Source: Blastobasis lacticolella
Taxonomy: Eukaryota > Arthropoda > Insecta > Lepidoptera > Blastobasidae
Length of the DNA stretch: 64,000 bases
Reading direction: 5' to 3'
Assembly (NCBI GenBank): GCA_905147135.1
Contig: LR990046.1
Coordinates: forward strand, 14,290,501 to 14,354,500
The notes under the pieces were generated by a model, which was not told where the DNA came from, did no database searches, and worked only from the letters and a program-made list of their open reading frames with translations. A program made the translations under genes and the position numbers. Shown piece after piece: positions 24,108-36,344 of this stretch (the stretch's first letter is position 1; every line of letters starts with the position of its first letter).

Positions 24108-27100
24108 TTAGGAGTAGTACTTCTGAATATCAGGAAGTATGTTTTCATACGAGGATTCATCAATTATAATAAATTGTTTTGACCGTCTACTGAAATAATA
24201 TATGTCGCCTGTATAAATATCAAACCATAATGCATGAATATGTAAATCATGTTTTTCAAGACGTTTTCGTAACATTCCATAAGATGCTATATTTTGCATC
24301 TGTTGAAGTGTGTTTACCTGAAAGGTAAAACATTATTTATTATAAAATTAGTTATAAGTACCTTTAACTAGACCTTACCTACCCATGTAAACTTGATTTT
24401 ATTTCATACAGGATTATTTATGCAAGTACCTGGGATAGCTTATCTTCTGTGCAAAATTTGTTGTCTGGGTCAATATAAGCTACAAACTGAATGTGTGGAG
24501 TTTCAGCAGTAAAGACCATGGGTTTTGTGAAATCATTGTTCATTCCGAGAAACTTATCTAAACTTGGTTGTCCGTGATTACATAACCATGACTTGAGTGG
24601 AGATATTCGCCGTTGTTCCTGTAAGTAATGAATAGCTATTAAAATCTAATTTTGAAAAATGTGTGGCTTAAACATAATTAAAATTATGAGTACCTAATAA
24701 TATGAACATAAAGATAACAATCACAAAAGGTACAGCTTATTTCTAAAAATAAATTGTTCTCTTTACATATCTAACCACCCCACAGATAGAGCTTATATAA
24801 AAAAGAAACAATGACACGTCCACTACCAAACACCAAAATAATCTCGCTTTTGAGAGAATTAACTTCTGCTACCATAGTAGAGTTACCATTGATATGTGCT
24901 GTTGGTGACACCAACCCGTGTGCTATTACCGTTGGCGTAGACCAGGGCTCTGTGTTCATTCCATTTCTGTTCTACGTAGTATTCGATTCAGCCAACATCC
25001 GAGACTATCTGTATATGAATGCAGACAATATCGCACTGACAGACTCTCACAAGGGCAGACTAGTCCAACGACTGAACAAGTGGAAGGAGTCACTTGATAA
25101 CGCAATACCTAAGTATTGTACTAATAAGTCGTAAATTACGGTCAACGATCCCAAGGATGCTTCGTGCAGGAGCGAAACACGTGTCGAAGCTTACCAGTGA
25201 TAGTGAAGTGGTGGTGGTGAGTAGTGTTGTGAGACATTATAGGGATTAGCGGAGGGATTTCGCCTCCCTTTGTATGTTTTACCGCTTGTACAACAGTGTT
25301 TGTTCTGAAGAACAGTTTGACATAATGTCTACAGCTACATTCTATTATCGCACCGCTCGCCACCGACAGGGAGTTCATCCTCACACCTTGGAGCCTTGGT
25401 CGCAAACTGTGCGGTTCCAAAGGAACTTTCTCCCACGCACACTAAGATTGTTGATAAATGTAATCAACCTCAATGTAACCGTTTATTTCTGAATAAATAA
25501 AATTGTGGAATGAACCACCTGGAGAGGTTTACCCTGGAGAGTACAACATGGAGTTCTTCAAGAAAAGGGGGTGAAAATGTTTTTACGTGGTCGGCAACAT
25601 GTGGCCCCTGGTATTGCAAACGTCCATAGGCTGCGGTGACTGCTTACCATCAGGCGGGCCATAAGCTTGTTTGCCACCTTAGTGGTATAAAAAAACCCGA
25701 TCCCGGCTCGCGGCTAGCAGTAAATCTGGCAGATATGGTCCGCTTTTATATCTACTGAAAAAGCATTTTCAGTAGGTATACTACTGCGGCTTTTAGTCAA
25801 AATATTTAATTTAAAAAACTCTTGGATTATTACAATATGTGGCATATGTGCCATAATAGAAGTTGAAATATAGACCGTAGTGTCGGCATCGGGTCTGTCG
25901 CGTTTCATAATATATGTGCGCTTCTGCTCTCTGTTGTTTCGTTATGATATAAATTTCAATTTACCTTTTCACGCCTACACAGATGAACGGATTTGAATGA
26001 AATTTGGTAGGTACCTAGATTAGGGTCTGGAATAGGATAGGCTTTTTTGATCCCCCTCCCGCCCCTAATTTCGCGATATAACGTGTAGTCTACGCAGGCG
26101 GAAAGCTAGTAATCTATTAAAGCATTGCATTATTTTTACGTTACTTACGATGTCAGATTCTTCTTTAGACCTTAGTTGATACAGCAGATTCATGGCTTTG
26201 CAGTCACTATGCCCACAAACTATAATATGTCTGACATCATTTACGACACAAGCAAGTTCTAATCCTGCTGGTTCACAGGTAGTCATTTCATCTACAAAAA
26301 ATTGAGAGTGCGGTATGACATTTCCTGCATTTCTCACTGAAACACACATAAAAATAGATAAATATTGAAAGTTTTGAAATTTTCAGGCTATTTTGAACAA
26401 GCTAGTTTTGAAGGAATATGTACCGACGAACATATCACCAACAGATGTTTCAGTAAACGTAGTTGGCATCATTCTGCTGTCCATACAGGTATAGAAAATA
26501 GCTTTTGGCTGTAAATAAAAAAAATATAGGTATACATAGCAGTTCAGCAAGTTATTGTGAAAAAATTTACCCTAAAAATAATTGGAAATACAGATAATAA
26601 TAATATTGTCCAGAAATTAAAAAAGGATAATCATAAAAGGACAGTACAGGTTGTCCCGGAAATCAACGACGAGCCGAAAACGGTGATAAGTCAAGTCATC
26701 AGAGAGTTATCAGAAAAATACAAAAATAAAATTGTAATCATTTCATCATACAAATATCAAATTATGTCAACTTACAGTCTAGGCAAAATTAGGTCTTACA
26801 AAGCAATTAAAGTGTTATTAGGTTCCTACTCTTGTCGATTGTAAATTACAAGTGAAGTCAATATTACGCAATTCATGTTAGGTACCTTCATAAACGTTTT
26901 TTCAAAAATGTAGTTTTTTTTATTTAATTAAGTTTTTTCATGTTTTTATAATTAAAGGATTCTTTTAAATCATAGAGAAAGAACTCTAGAACTCTCCACC
27001 TTCCAGTAATTTAATATCATTATTGCTTTAAGAATGTGGCGTCTTTATCATTGTTTATATTGTGTATTCTTGTTGACTGTCTGTCTTTGTCGTGAGCAAT

Positions 27101-30100
27101 GTTATCTGCACATAGGTACATTTCTACATCCTCCTCGAATCCAGACTAAGTGCTTCTCAGAAGAAAAAATTCTTTCGCTCAAATATCAAAGAAACGCGCT
27201 AACTTTTACCGTCACTTGATAAAATAGTGTTAGCTATTTTTTTTCTGTACAGTCTGTTTAAGTAGGGTGAGATGTCGAACAGTCAACCACCTAGCGACCA
27301 TTAGTATATCCAAAACGCAACGTTGTCAGATCGTGCAGTAAGCGTGATCGTACTTGGTTTTTACCGTGCTTTCTGCTTTCTAGTCGGCAGCGAGCTCCAG
27401 CGCAGAACGCCCTCGACGTGGGGTTCTTTGTGATTTTCAGGGCAAAATGCGGAAAAACTAAGTAGTAATTTTCAGTTTTTAACTTAATACTGCATCTTTA
27501 AAAAGTAATGTTTTTTGTATGTCTGTACTGAACTTCTTTGCATTGTTTAGTCGTACATTTCTAACTCCAAATTTCATTATTTATTTTTTGCTTATCCTAA
27601 AATCGGTGTGTCACGCCGCCCGGCACGAACAATGAGCCAGTAGTCCACTGTGTTTAACCTCAAGATTCTGATTTCTTAATTATTTTACCTTAAATAACCA
27701 TATAAATTCCATAATAATCCATTAACGGTTATATGTTTTAGAGGTGCAAAAAATGCGGGTAGACAGTATCAGGCTACGGCCGTCAGTCTTAGTGAATAGG
27801 TACATGAATTGGCTACCCGGCGCATCTATGTTCGCGTGAGTTCAAATTTAATGAACTCTACCTCTATCCCACTCCTACACGTACCCTACCCTACACATAT
27901 CCGTTATCTAACCGTACCCTACCCGTACCCAACCCCCCTCAATCCACTAAGATTCACTGCAAGGCTTCACCAGTGGATCGAGTCCCTACACCTTCTTAAA
28001 ATCGATCTCAAGAACTCTAGTGTAGCTAGTTGATTGTTTATATTTATACAACTTTAACAGATATCATCAATGACTGAAATTTGAAAAGAGGTTAAGTTAT
28101 GTTTACATTGATTTATGTTGATTTATAGTCTTCACAGTTATTTTTTTAAATAAAACTAGTTGCTTGCACATTTATAAAGAACGTATCTAACTTCTCTACT
28201 ATGCTAATAAATACAAAGATGCTCATTAATAATAGTGATCTCATTCTTCGGGCTCAGTTTATACTCCCCGGTTTGCTGTAGACCAACCCCCTGGTTCAAT
28301 GTGACCCAAGAGGTGGACACAATGAGTAATTTCCCATCTATAAAAAAGATCTGCATTATCATTTTTTCTCTAACTCTTTTTCTATAAACTTATAATGCAA
28401 AATGAGAGTCAGATATATTACGCAATGACTGGACTAAAAAACATTTCATTATATTAATAAACTTATGAGTTATGATTGTTTATCTTTTTTGTGGGTCACT
28501 ATACGATGTCACCCTACTTATTTTGAATTAAAATGTTGGGCGAATACCTAACATTTTATTATGTTGTTTACAGATGGTTTATATATCTTTACAGAAATAA
28601 AATCGAAGATAAGTTAATATTTGTAGTGACTTGAGAGGCAATTATAGGATGTCTGTTTTTCCGATTTAGTTTATGATATCTACTTATAATTTGAAAAATA
28701 CCTGCATGACCAAGTCTTTAAAATGTTTTTCTGACAAAGACATATATATATGGACCGGTTCATTGGAGCTAAAACTGCAAGGGAGCTCCAACATCGTCTC
28801 AGTGACGTTTCGGCCATGTATACGAATGGTCGTTACTTTACAATCTAAAAATGCCTAGTTACTTAGGAAACACATGTACTAATTCCGATAAACAGCAACC
28901 AAAAACAAGGATGGAGTATCTTTTTTCCTTAAAGTATTAAGAGAGGTAGGGCATAGCGGGGTATCTCGTTCGAATTGGAGCCGCCCGACTGGGGAAGTAC
29001 CTCCACCTTACAGAATATCGCAGCTAAATAATACTCTTTTAAATAGTATTGTGTTTCTGCCGGTGAGTAAGGTTTCCAGTGCTCCATGGGGTGGGGATTT
29101 GGGGAACCGTGGCTTTGGCAGTGGAGTGGCATTTGCTTTTTGCTGCCAGAGCAACGTGTTATAGAGGTGGGCAACGCATTAGCGATACTCTTGGTGTTGC
29201 TAATGTCGATAGGCAGTGGTGACCACTTTCCATCAGGTGGCCCGCTTGCCTGTTTGCCTACCGTATGACATAAAAAAAAAAAAAAAAGTATAACAAACAT
29301 CATATTACTTGTAAAACTTATGTTTTAGCATTTCCAATAAATATTTCAGTGTTTATTGCTAAATTATTAACAGGCAATGTCAAAGTAATGGCAAAGTTGG
29401 TGTGTTCAATCAAATGCAATGCAATCTATCTGCTTGTTTTTGATTTGGCTGTCTTACAACCATGGGCACGATGTAACTGCACTGGCGGTATAACACCGTG
29501 GATTTAGTTCTGAGCATTAAATGTGGGTAGAACAGAAAAAAATACTTATTACTGTGATATGTTTAGTACAGCATAATCCGGAACGGACTAATATTTGGAA
29601 CTAGCGCCATAGTTACTTTTGTTCAGATTGAAAATAACTATCCAACGACGTATTACACATAGCTATTGGAATGGTTACCACTGTCCATACAAATTCTTGT
29701 ACGCGTTAACAATGTTATATCTGGCGGCTTGACAAGATTGTTGACATACCTATTCGACCCGGTGGCCAAAACAGGAACTAAGTGTTGCCGTTTTGAAACT
29801 TAATGTTAATGCCCACAACAGCGACGCTGTCACCCGGTCAGACATGTTTGTGGCACTGTAGACGGCGCAGTTTTATTTATTACGGTAACCGTCAGAGTTA
29901 TTTGTTCGTTCAACCGCTTTTAGATGTATATTTCTATGTTTTCTAATCACTTCATGACTTGGCCTGTCACCGTTAGTCACCCGGCTTGTTGTTATTTGCG
30001 GGACACCCTGTTTATAATATTCGATAAAGGTACAAAAATATAGTTATATTCAAGTTACAGGTGTAATATTCCTTAAATTCTAACGTCCACACACATTTGC

Positions 30101-32002
30101 GCTACCTACAAAGCGGTACGACAATGAGTTTGAATGGACAACGGCTTGCTTGTACCACGGAACAGAAAAAAGCATTTTCTGTTTCTTGCTCCATATAATC
30201 TGGGGTGGTACCACCTATCTCTAATGAGAGTTTCCTATACCTTGTCTAAAATAGGATGATAATTTTGACAGATCACAGTAGGGATGTAGTTGTGTAAAAT
30301 CGTTAATGAATCTGTTCGATTATCGATTATTATTCTCATAGAACTTGGAATCGATAGTTGCATGGTTATGCTATACGAATTATACAAAATAAACTATTTA
30401 TTTTCTTCTGAATTAATAATTTATTAATACGACATTAAAAACCCTTCTACAACGACGATTATGACACGTGCGTATTTCTATTCGGTCAGTCATCCTATTA
30501 CGTAGAATACGCGCGACTCGAAATTGTTGTTGTAAAAGGTCTCTTAAGGTGAAATCCAATTAAAGAATAAGAGTTTAGTTACAAAAAATAATAAGGTTAC
30601 CTAAATGTTAATTTAAAATGTTCGATTATATTATATCAATATTGATTTTCGATTGTCTGTTGTTATTCGTTATTCGTGGCACTTCACTAAAGGGGCGGGG
30701 CCTGTCTATGAAGTACGACATTTTCTGTAGTACATTTTACCGAAAAAAAAACACAAAACTTCATAGGCGTGCGCCAAAGACCGACAATTAGTGAGCTGTC
30801 AAAATTATCATCCTATTTTAGACAAAGCATAATGTAGATATACCATATTTAATGACTTACCTACTGTTAAAATATAAATCAAAACTAACAAGCCAGTGAA
30901 AAAATTTCTCAGTAAATTATAGAATATTTAGGTTTATACCTTGTCTAAAATAGGATGATAATTTTGACAGATCACAGTAGGGATGTGGTTGTGTAAAATC
31001 GTTAATTAATCTATTCGATTATCGATTATCATTCTCATAGAACTTGGAATCGATAGTTGCATGGTTATGCTATACGTATTATACAAAATAAAGTATTTAT
31101 TTTCTTTTGAATTAATAATTTATTAATACGACATTAAAAACCCTTCTACAACGACGATTATGACACGTGCGTATTTCTATTCGGTCAGTCATCCTATTAC
31201 GTAGAATACGCGAGACTCGAAATTGTTGTTGTAAAAGGTCTCTTAAGGTGAAATCCAAACAAAGAATAAGACTTTAGTTACAAAAAATAATAAGGTTACC
31301 TAAATTGTTAATTTGAAATATTCGATTATATTATATCAATATAAATTTTCGATTGTCTGTTGTTATTCGTTATTCGTGGCACTTCACTAAAGGGGCGGGG
31401 CCTGTCTATGAAGTACGATATTTTGCGTAGTACATTTTACCGAAATAAAACACAAAACTTCATAGGCGTGCGCCAAAGACCAACAATTAATGAGCTGTCA
31501 AAATTATCATCCTATTTTAGACAAAGCATAAGTATATATTTTCTCTCGAAATTATTGCTGCCGCGATTAGAGACTTTAAACATGAAATGCTGTCTACGAA
31601 CTTGTATTCCGCGTCGCGTCGCGAAGTGTAAATGCGTGTGGACCTTTTTAATTGTAGAACGATAATATAAATGTCACAAAGCCACAATTGTCATCTCATC
31701 ATTCATCATCTGTCACTGTCAGACAAACTGTCACAAGATATTGCCCGTACATACGAATCTATCTAGTTATTTCAGATAGGATTCTTGGCAAATTGAAATA
31801 TTAATGTGCTTCCATTGTGTTGCACGGTGAATGAGTGAAATTAATATTCTCATTTAAATTAGCTTCACACAGATAAACAAACTAGAAGGTTAGTTATTCT
31901 ATAACTTACCACAGGGTTGTTTTTGACTTTTTGAAACAGTTTGACCATGCCCGGTCGATCTAGAACGCGATATCTCATAATACCTCTTAGTATGCGATCC
32001 AT
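24108..32002 (-). CDS. CAHbeta: Beta-class carbonic anhydrase, five exons
   Basis: It catalyses CO2 + H2O to bicarbonate and a proton; insect beta-class enzymes are mostly placed in mitochondria. Minus-strand exons 32002-31910, 26508-26424, 26336-26149, 24618-24430 and 24317-24108 join in frame with GT-AG borders to give 254 residues, the usual size. The start MDRILRGIMRYR is the typical N-terminus. The zinc ligands are visible as C39 (in TCMDSR, with the D41-R43 pair), H102 and C105 (in VCGHSDCKAM). Exon 4 encodes SPLKSWLCNHG and exon 5 ends in DIQKYYS. No catalytic residue is missing. Intron 1 is 5.4 kb and holds several transposons; intron 3 carries CR1-like and Helitron remains. The start codon is 459 bases from that of the divergent PTPA gene, so a shared promoter region is likely. 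Confidence 0.95.
24811..25500 (+). pseudogene. Broken CR1/Jockey-like reverse transcriptase in the carbonic anhydrase intron
   Basis: The first part (24811-25134) has DQGSVFIPFLF and a degraded YADD box (YMNADNIALTDSHKG). The second (25260-25490) has MFYRLYNSVCSEEQF, FYYRTARHRQGVHPH and VRFQRNFLPRTLRL, the usual C-terminal block of this clade. The two parts are separated by unrelated or shifted sequence. The host gene runs on the other strand, so it lies antisense within intron 3. Confidence 0.7.
25590..25695 (+). repeat. CR1/SINE-type 3' tail
   Basis: GTCCATAGGCTGCGGTGACT, TACCATCAGGCGGGCC, TTTGCCACCTTAGTGGTATA and an A run follow one another. The order matches tails at 29190-29287, 49765-49842 and 54530-54620, so a common 3' end is shared by LINE and shorter copies. 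Confidence 0.7.
25930..26112 (+). mobile_element. Helitron-like 3' end
   Basis: It includes ACAGATGAACGGATTTGAAT, GAAATTTGGTAGG and ends CGCAGGCGGAAAGCTAGT: a GC-rich stretch followed by CTAG then T, as expected for a Helitron terminus. The 5' end is not clear. It lies in intron 3 of the carbonic anhydrase gene, next to exon 3. Confidence 0.5.
28960..29290 (+). repeat. SINE-like or truncated CR1 insertion with poly(A) tail
   Basis: The 3' half, GGGCAACGCATTAGCGATAC through GTGACCACTTTCCATCAGGT, GCTTGCCTGTTTG and a run of 16 A, matches the tail of the CR1-like element ending at 54620. The 5' half contains CGGTGAGTAAGGTTTCC and a GTGGCTTTGGCAGTGG block, not found at the other element. It lies antisense in the first intron of the carbonic anhydrase gene. 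Confidence 0.65.
30236..30831. mobile_element. 592-bp TA-flanked inverted-repeat transposon, copy A
   Basis: The element 30238-30829 begins TACCTTGTCTAAAATAGGAT and its other end reads the same in reverse complement apart from two or three bases at the tip; the matching arms run about 34 bp to TTTTGACAG. TA dinucleotides flank both ends, as left by Tc1/mariner-type transposases. There is no long open frame. A nearly identical copy of equal length sits 107 bp downstream. Confidence 0.85.
30935..31530. mobile_element. 592-bp TA-flanked inverted-repeat transposon, copy B
   Basis: The element 30937-31528 has the same length, ends and orientation as copy A, and TA on both sides. Scattered single-base differences (for example GATGTAGTTG in A against GATGTGGTTG in B, and GAATCTGTTCG against TAATCTATTCG) separate the two. 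The flanking sequences differ, which argues for independent insertions rather than a simple local duplication. Confidence 0.85.
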
Positions 32003-32461
32003 GTTTTCGTATGTACACTTTCACATGAGAAAACACACTAATATCTTGTAAAGATACAAAACGAGTGCCTTATTTAGCCAAAGCTTGACGTATGTGACCT
32101 TCATTAGCAAGCAGGGCTTATCGTGTGGCGGTAAATGTTTTACTGAGACATTGTAGGTCAATGTTCACGAACTAGTGACGACTGGTCTGGCTAGCGGGAA
32201 CACGCGCATGTATTATTTACTGAATTCGATCACTGAGATATGCCCCCTATACCTTGCTCTATGGTGTTATCACTGTTGTTGATAACATCTAGTTCAATAT
32301 ATGATTAGGATTAGTCAATGAAAAACATGTTGTGTTTTCAGGAAAATAAAAATAGTTGGTAGTAATTTAGGAAAATATTTGTTAGTGTTGCAATTAGGAG
32401 AATATTTAGGAATACCTAACAAAAAATAATATTTTGGAATATTTGCGCAAATTTGTTACAG
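32003..32461. promoter_or_regulatory. Divergent promoter region of beta-carbonic anhydrase and PTPA
   Basis: The two start codons face away from each other with 459 bases between them. This must contain both 5' UTRs and start sites, unless upstream non-coding exons exist. TTGTTACAG directly before the PTPA ATG looks like a splice acceptor, so PTPA may have a 5' UTR intron. No TATA box is obvious. Confidence 0.6.
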
Positions 32462-33454
32462 ATGGATCCAGAAAGTGTTGGTGATTGTACAAAGAAGGAG
32501 GATGAAGGTAGACCTGAAAGTGCTCTTCCTGCAAATCACCGTTTTCTTGAGCCACAAAAGGCAGTTAAAACTATAACTGATATGGCCATTTGGGAGAAAT
32601 CTGAGGCTTACATGGAGTATACAGGCTTTATAGCAACTCTCAATGAAGCTATCAAGGGCAAACCTTTGTCAGTTGATTGTAAAATATCAGATAATGTTGA
32701 GAAGATGCTGGCGCTGTTAGAGGCACTTGAAAAGTTTATGGAATCTTGTCCACCAATTGATCAGCCACAAAGATTTGGTAATGTAGGATTTAGGGATTGG
32801 CATAAAAAAATGAAAGCAAATACTACTAAACTGCTGCAAGACATGTTGGTAATTGCATTGCATTTGGCTATTCCTGAAATAAAAGTTTATTTAGAAGAGA
32901 GCTTTGGAAATGCCACCAGAATTGACTATGGCACCGGACATGAGATGTCTTTTGTTATGTTTCTTTGCTGCCTCTACAAGATTGGATTTTTAATATCAGA
33001 TGATCATGTGGCTACTGTATTTATATTGTTCAATAAGTATGTAAATTTGGTTAGAAAGTTGCAGTTGACATATAGTATGGAGCCAGCAGGGAGCCATGGT
33101 GTCTGGAGCTTAGATGATTATCAGTTTGTGCCATTTATTTGGGGTAGCTCTCAACTCATCGATCAACCCAGGATCTATCCTCCTTCCAAGTTCTTAGATG
33201 ATGATGTCATAGAAAAATATGCGAAGGAGTACTTATTTATATCTTGTATTAAATACATAAAGGAAGTAAAAAAAGGTCCATTTGCTGAGCATTCAAATCA
33301 ACTGTGGAGTATTAGTGCAGTTGGCTCATGGACTAAGATCAACCAAGGCCTCATAAAAATGTACAAGAAAGAAATTCTGTCTAAATTTCCTGTTATACAA
33401 CATGTTATGTTTGGCTCACTTTTTCCAATACGTAGGTTTCCAATTAACCAGTAA
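32462..33454 (+). CDS. Ptpa: Serine/threonine-protein phosphatase 2A activator (PTPA)
   Basis: PTPA binds the PP2A catalytic subunit and, using ATP, helps load its active-site metals; it also has peptidyl-prolyl isomerase activity in the family. The frame from ATG 32462 gives 330 residues in a single coding exon, near the usual 320-360. An upstream TTG in the same frame lies across an acceptor-like TTACAG, so the ATG is preferred. Family segments are easy to see: FLEPQKAVKTI, ATRIDYGTGHEMSF (the conserved GTGHE at about 157-161), LTYSMEPAGSHGVWSLDDYQ, PFIWGSSQLIDQP, GPFAEHSNQLWSISAVGSW, and the C-terminal IQHVMFGSLFP. It is divergent from beta-carbonic anhydrase. AATAAA follows at 33754. Confidence 0.96.
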   Translation: MDPESVGDCTKKEDEGRPESALPANHRFLEPQKAVKTITDMAIWEKSEAYMEYTGFIATLNEAIKGKPLSVDCKISDNVEKMLALLEALEKFMESCPPIDQPQRFGNVGFRDWHKKMKANTTKLLQDMLVIALHLAIPEIKVYLEESFGNATRIDYGTGHEMSFVMFLCCLYKIGFLISDDHVATVFILFNKYVNLVRKLQLTYSMEPAGSHGVWSLDDYQFVPFIWGSSQLIDQPRIYPPSKFLDDDVIEKYAKEYLFISCIKYIKEVKKGPFAEHSNQLWSISAVGSWTKINQGLIKMYKKEILSKFPVIQHVMFGSLFPIRRFPINQ

Positions 33455-33753
33455 TGTGTCACACTATGCTAGCATTGGTAATTGACTACTTTGTGTTAAA
33501 TGAATGTTGTATGCAATAGCTGTCTCTCCATTACATGTCCCCCGGCCCCCGACCACACTATAGGTCATGCTAACAAATGAGCTTGTAACACTTATATGGT
33601 ATATGTTTGTTATGTGGTCTGAATTGACCAATACTTCTATTTGTTTAGTATATAATCAGTATTATTAACACAAATTATACATCACAGGCTGATATCCTGT
33701 AATGTAAGACTAAATGTGCAGTTAGATCATTTTATAGGTATACAGGGTTGTAA

Positions 33754-33759
33754 AATAAA
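33754..33759 (+). terminator. Polyadenylation signal of PTPA
   Basis: AATAAA 300 bases after the PTPA stop. It is the first clear hexamer downstream. Confidence 0.5.
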
Positions 33760-34929
33760 TATGAAAAGGTCAAAAAATATGAATATAAAGAATTTGTAAA
33801 CGCAATCCAACTACAATATGTGTAAAACTCTAGATTTATTTGGATTCTATATTAAGTTTATGTTCCTCAAAAGCTATGATGAAAATAGTAAACTTTAGGG
33901 AAAATACCTACAAAGGTTATCATCGTCGAACAGCCATATTAGAGAGCCATCTTAAACTCGCTGGCCATTCGCGTTATCACTTGCCATGTGGGCTGCGAGC
34001 TGCGATTGTAAGGCGCCACGAGCGTAAGAATCGTGACGAGTTCGCTCTCACATAGATTTCGACGAAACGTCAGCAGCGTATGACCGCGTGCTCGCAACGA
34101 CTTGCCACGATTGCCGAGTTCTTGAAAACACTCGCTTTGGCCGCAGGGCGAGTACGTCGTGTCTCGCGGCGAATCGTTAGCGTTTTGTTCGCTATAGTCC
34201 TGTAACTAAATAGTATGGCATAGCCATAGGACTATGGCATAGCCCCTCGTATCGCCGCGATAAAGTTGGCGTGTGGAGACACTATGCTGCGCTGTTATAG
34301 AAGACGCGACGACAATATTTACGGGATTACCTTGCCTTACCTTGCTCGTGGACGTGGCGCTTAGGGCTGACGCAGCCCGCCATGCGAGCGAGTGTAGGTT
34401 GCTTTGCAATTTATCTAAATATACCTACCGAAAATGAGCAGCTTTTGTGTAAAACCGAATGTAGCGCAAATGACGCAAACAAAATTACGTGCGTCAGCTT
34501 AAAGAGGTATCCTCGTGACCATGTTTCTCATGTAAAGAAAAGCTCCATCGTACTGAGTAACTGAGCTTTCTAACAAGACTTGTAAGGTATCCAGTTTTGT
34601 GCCGTATATAACTGTTCACTGACACTGCCGTGTTGTCGTTGAAAAGCTGTATGATTCGATCTATTCTATAGAGAGTTAGCCCGATATGGGATTTATGGTA
34701 TAGACTGCTTTATTTTTAACTACTGGCCGTTCCACACGGGTTTAACCCGCGTACAGTTCGGATCTCTGTAAACTAGGTATCCCGCGGGGTCCTATTATTT
34801 TTCCCGGATCAAAAGTACCCTAGGACACTCGGGAATAGTGTTGCTTGCAGTTAGGTAGTAATTTTGGAATTCGGTTCAGTGCTTTCGAATTACCTCTAAC
34901 ATACAAACGTACTAACAAACTATTTTCTC
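33760..34929. other. Intergenic DNA, no gene seen
   Basis: It includes a moderately GC-rich stretch (33950-34400) with many CGC/GCG words and a local direct repeat TATGGCATAGCC near 34213-34245. No coding region is supported. Confidence 0.5.
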
Positions 34930-35520
34930 TTTATAATTACAATTAACTTTATTGTATAGGAAGTCTCCCAAGAATCCATAAAATCGATGAGCAAACTCTG
35001 TGGAGCACTTTACATCTCTGCAGCAAACCTCGTATCTCCTTCGTTTACCTACGTTACAGAGACCGTTTAGGGAAGAATGCTTCTTCATGATAGTGTGGAG
35101 TATGATAGTTGCCTTACAGTCAAAACATGATATTTTTTATATAATTCTGTGGTTGGATATAAGTATGGTAGAAAGTATGATATAATTCTCGGGGCCCTTT
35201 CCAAATTCAAAAGATTACCCTTAGTTGTTCCACCCCATGCAAGTATGCCATAGGTAACGATCGACTGACACAAGGTAAAATAAGTAGTACGAATTACTTT
35301 TGTGTCAGCTACATGCCTGAATGTTTTAAATATGTATAAGAGCTTGCGTACTCTTACTGTGGTAGCCTCGATATGAGGTTGGGAGGACAACCTGGAATCT
35401 ATATGAACACCGAGGTATTTTATACAAGTTGTTTGTTGAATGACCAGACATGAGCAAGGGTTTACACCTGGTAGAGCACATGTATGAGTAAAAGTAATAA
35501 AAGTAATTGTCAAGTTCCAA
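34930..35520 (-). pseudogene. C-terminal fragment of a Jockey-like reverse transcriptase
   Basis: The minus-strand frame at 35513-35085 contains TTCIKYLGVHIDSRLSSQPH, VRVRKLLYIFKTFRHVAD, IRTTYFTLCQSIVTYGILAW, LERAPRI and YLYPTTELYKKYHVLTVRQL, the usual order after the catalytic domain of this group. Remains continue to about 34930 (SWETSYTIKL) after stops. The catalytic core and 5' part are missing. Confidence 0.8.
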
Positions 35521-36344
35521 AGGCCTCAGTTTCGCACGGGTGCAATTTAGAGATATCGGTATACAAAGAAGTCTATGTTACTTCGGGATAATTTACATTT
35601 CTATGGTTGAATCGGTTAAGTAGTTTTTGAGTTTATCCAATATTAATATAGAAACCAACAATTCAGTATGTCGTCCGGTCAGTAAGACAAAAGCCGTGGA
35701 CTACGTGGCCAGAGGGCTCCTTTTCTTCAGACTAACTCGTAGCGTTAAAGCAGCTAAAACATACTTACCTAATATCATGCCAAAATTAAAAAAAATATGT
35801 ATACCTAGATGTTCCGACTGTACATAAAATTAGATAGGTAATAATGTATTTCAAAGGTTTTCTTTTACTACTTAGTCTAGTCTTACACATAAAAAAAATT
35901 AAATCTTTAGTTTTCTGAAACAACTGTAATATCATTATAAAATAAATGTTATGAATAAATTATTGTCTATAATAAATAATACAAAACGTTTTATTATTAT
36001 TACCTATACATAATACATAACGCTAAACATTTCATCATCATTTCAGTCGCCACTGCGACTGCAGGACATAATACCTTATAAAAATATTGGTACCTACTCA
36101 TTCAAATACCTTTCGTTTCAATTGGGCAACTTCCCCGAATTGACAATTTCTTAAAGAGACTTTTTTAGGTGGCTCATATTTTTAGTAACCCCAATCCCCA
36201 CCAAGTCTAACTATCAATCCAAATCAAATCAAATCAATACTACCAATCCAAGTAGTAAGATTAGTATATAAAGATAATGCTCACTCAGATGGTTTTACTT
36301 CACTACACAATACATTTTTAAAAATGTTGGTAGTACTACTTACC
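35521..36344. other. Intergenic DNA, no gene seen
   Basis: AT-rich with AATAAA-type words near 35940-35980. Only short frames are present. Confidence 0.5.

Larger units (their letters stand above)
26509..31909. other. 5.4-kb first intron of beta-carbonic anhydrase
   Basis: It separates exon 1 (31 residues) from the catalytic exon 2. Contents seen: a poly(A)-ended SINE-like insertion (28960-29290) and two 592-bp transposons (30238-31528). The stretch 26520-28950 is AT-rich with no recognised gene; short frames there have no family motif. Note CGTACCCTACCC-type runs at 27880-27930. Confidence 0.8.

Noticed and set aside
26557..26844. 95-codon frame inside the first intron of beta-carbonic anhydrase (starting at GTG)
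   Set aside because: No recognisable motif, non-ATG start, located in an intron; a retroelement gag piece is possible but unsupported.
28929..29303. 124-codon minus-strand frame
   Set aside because: It is the reverse of a SINE/CR1-like insertion including its poly(A) tail.
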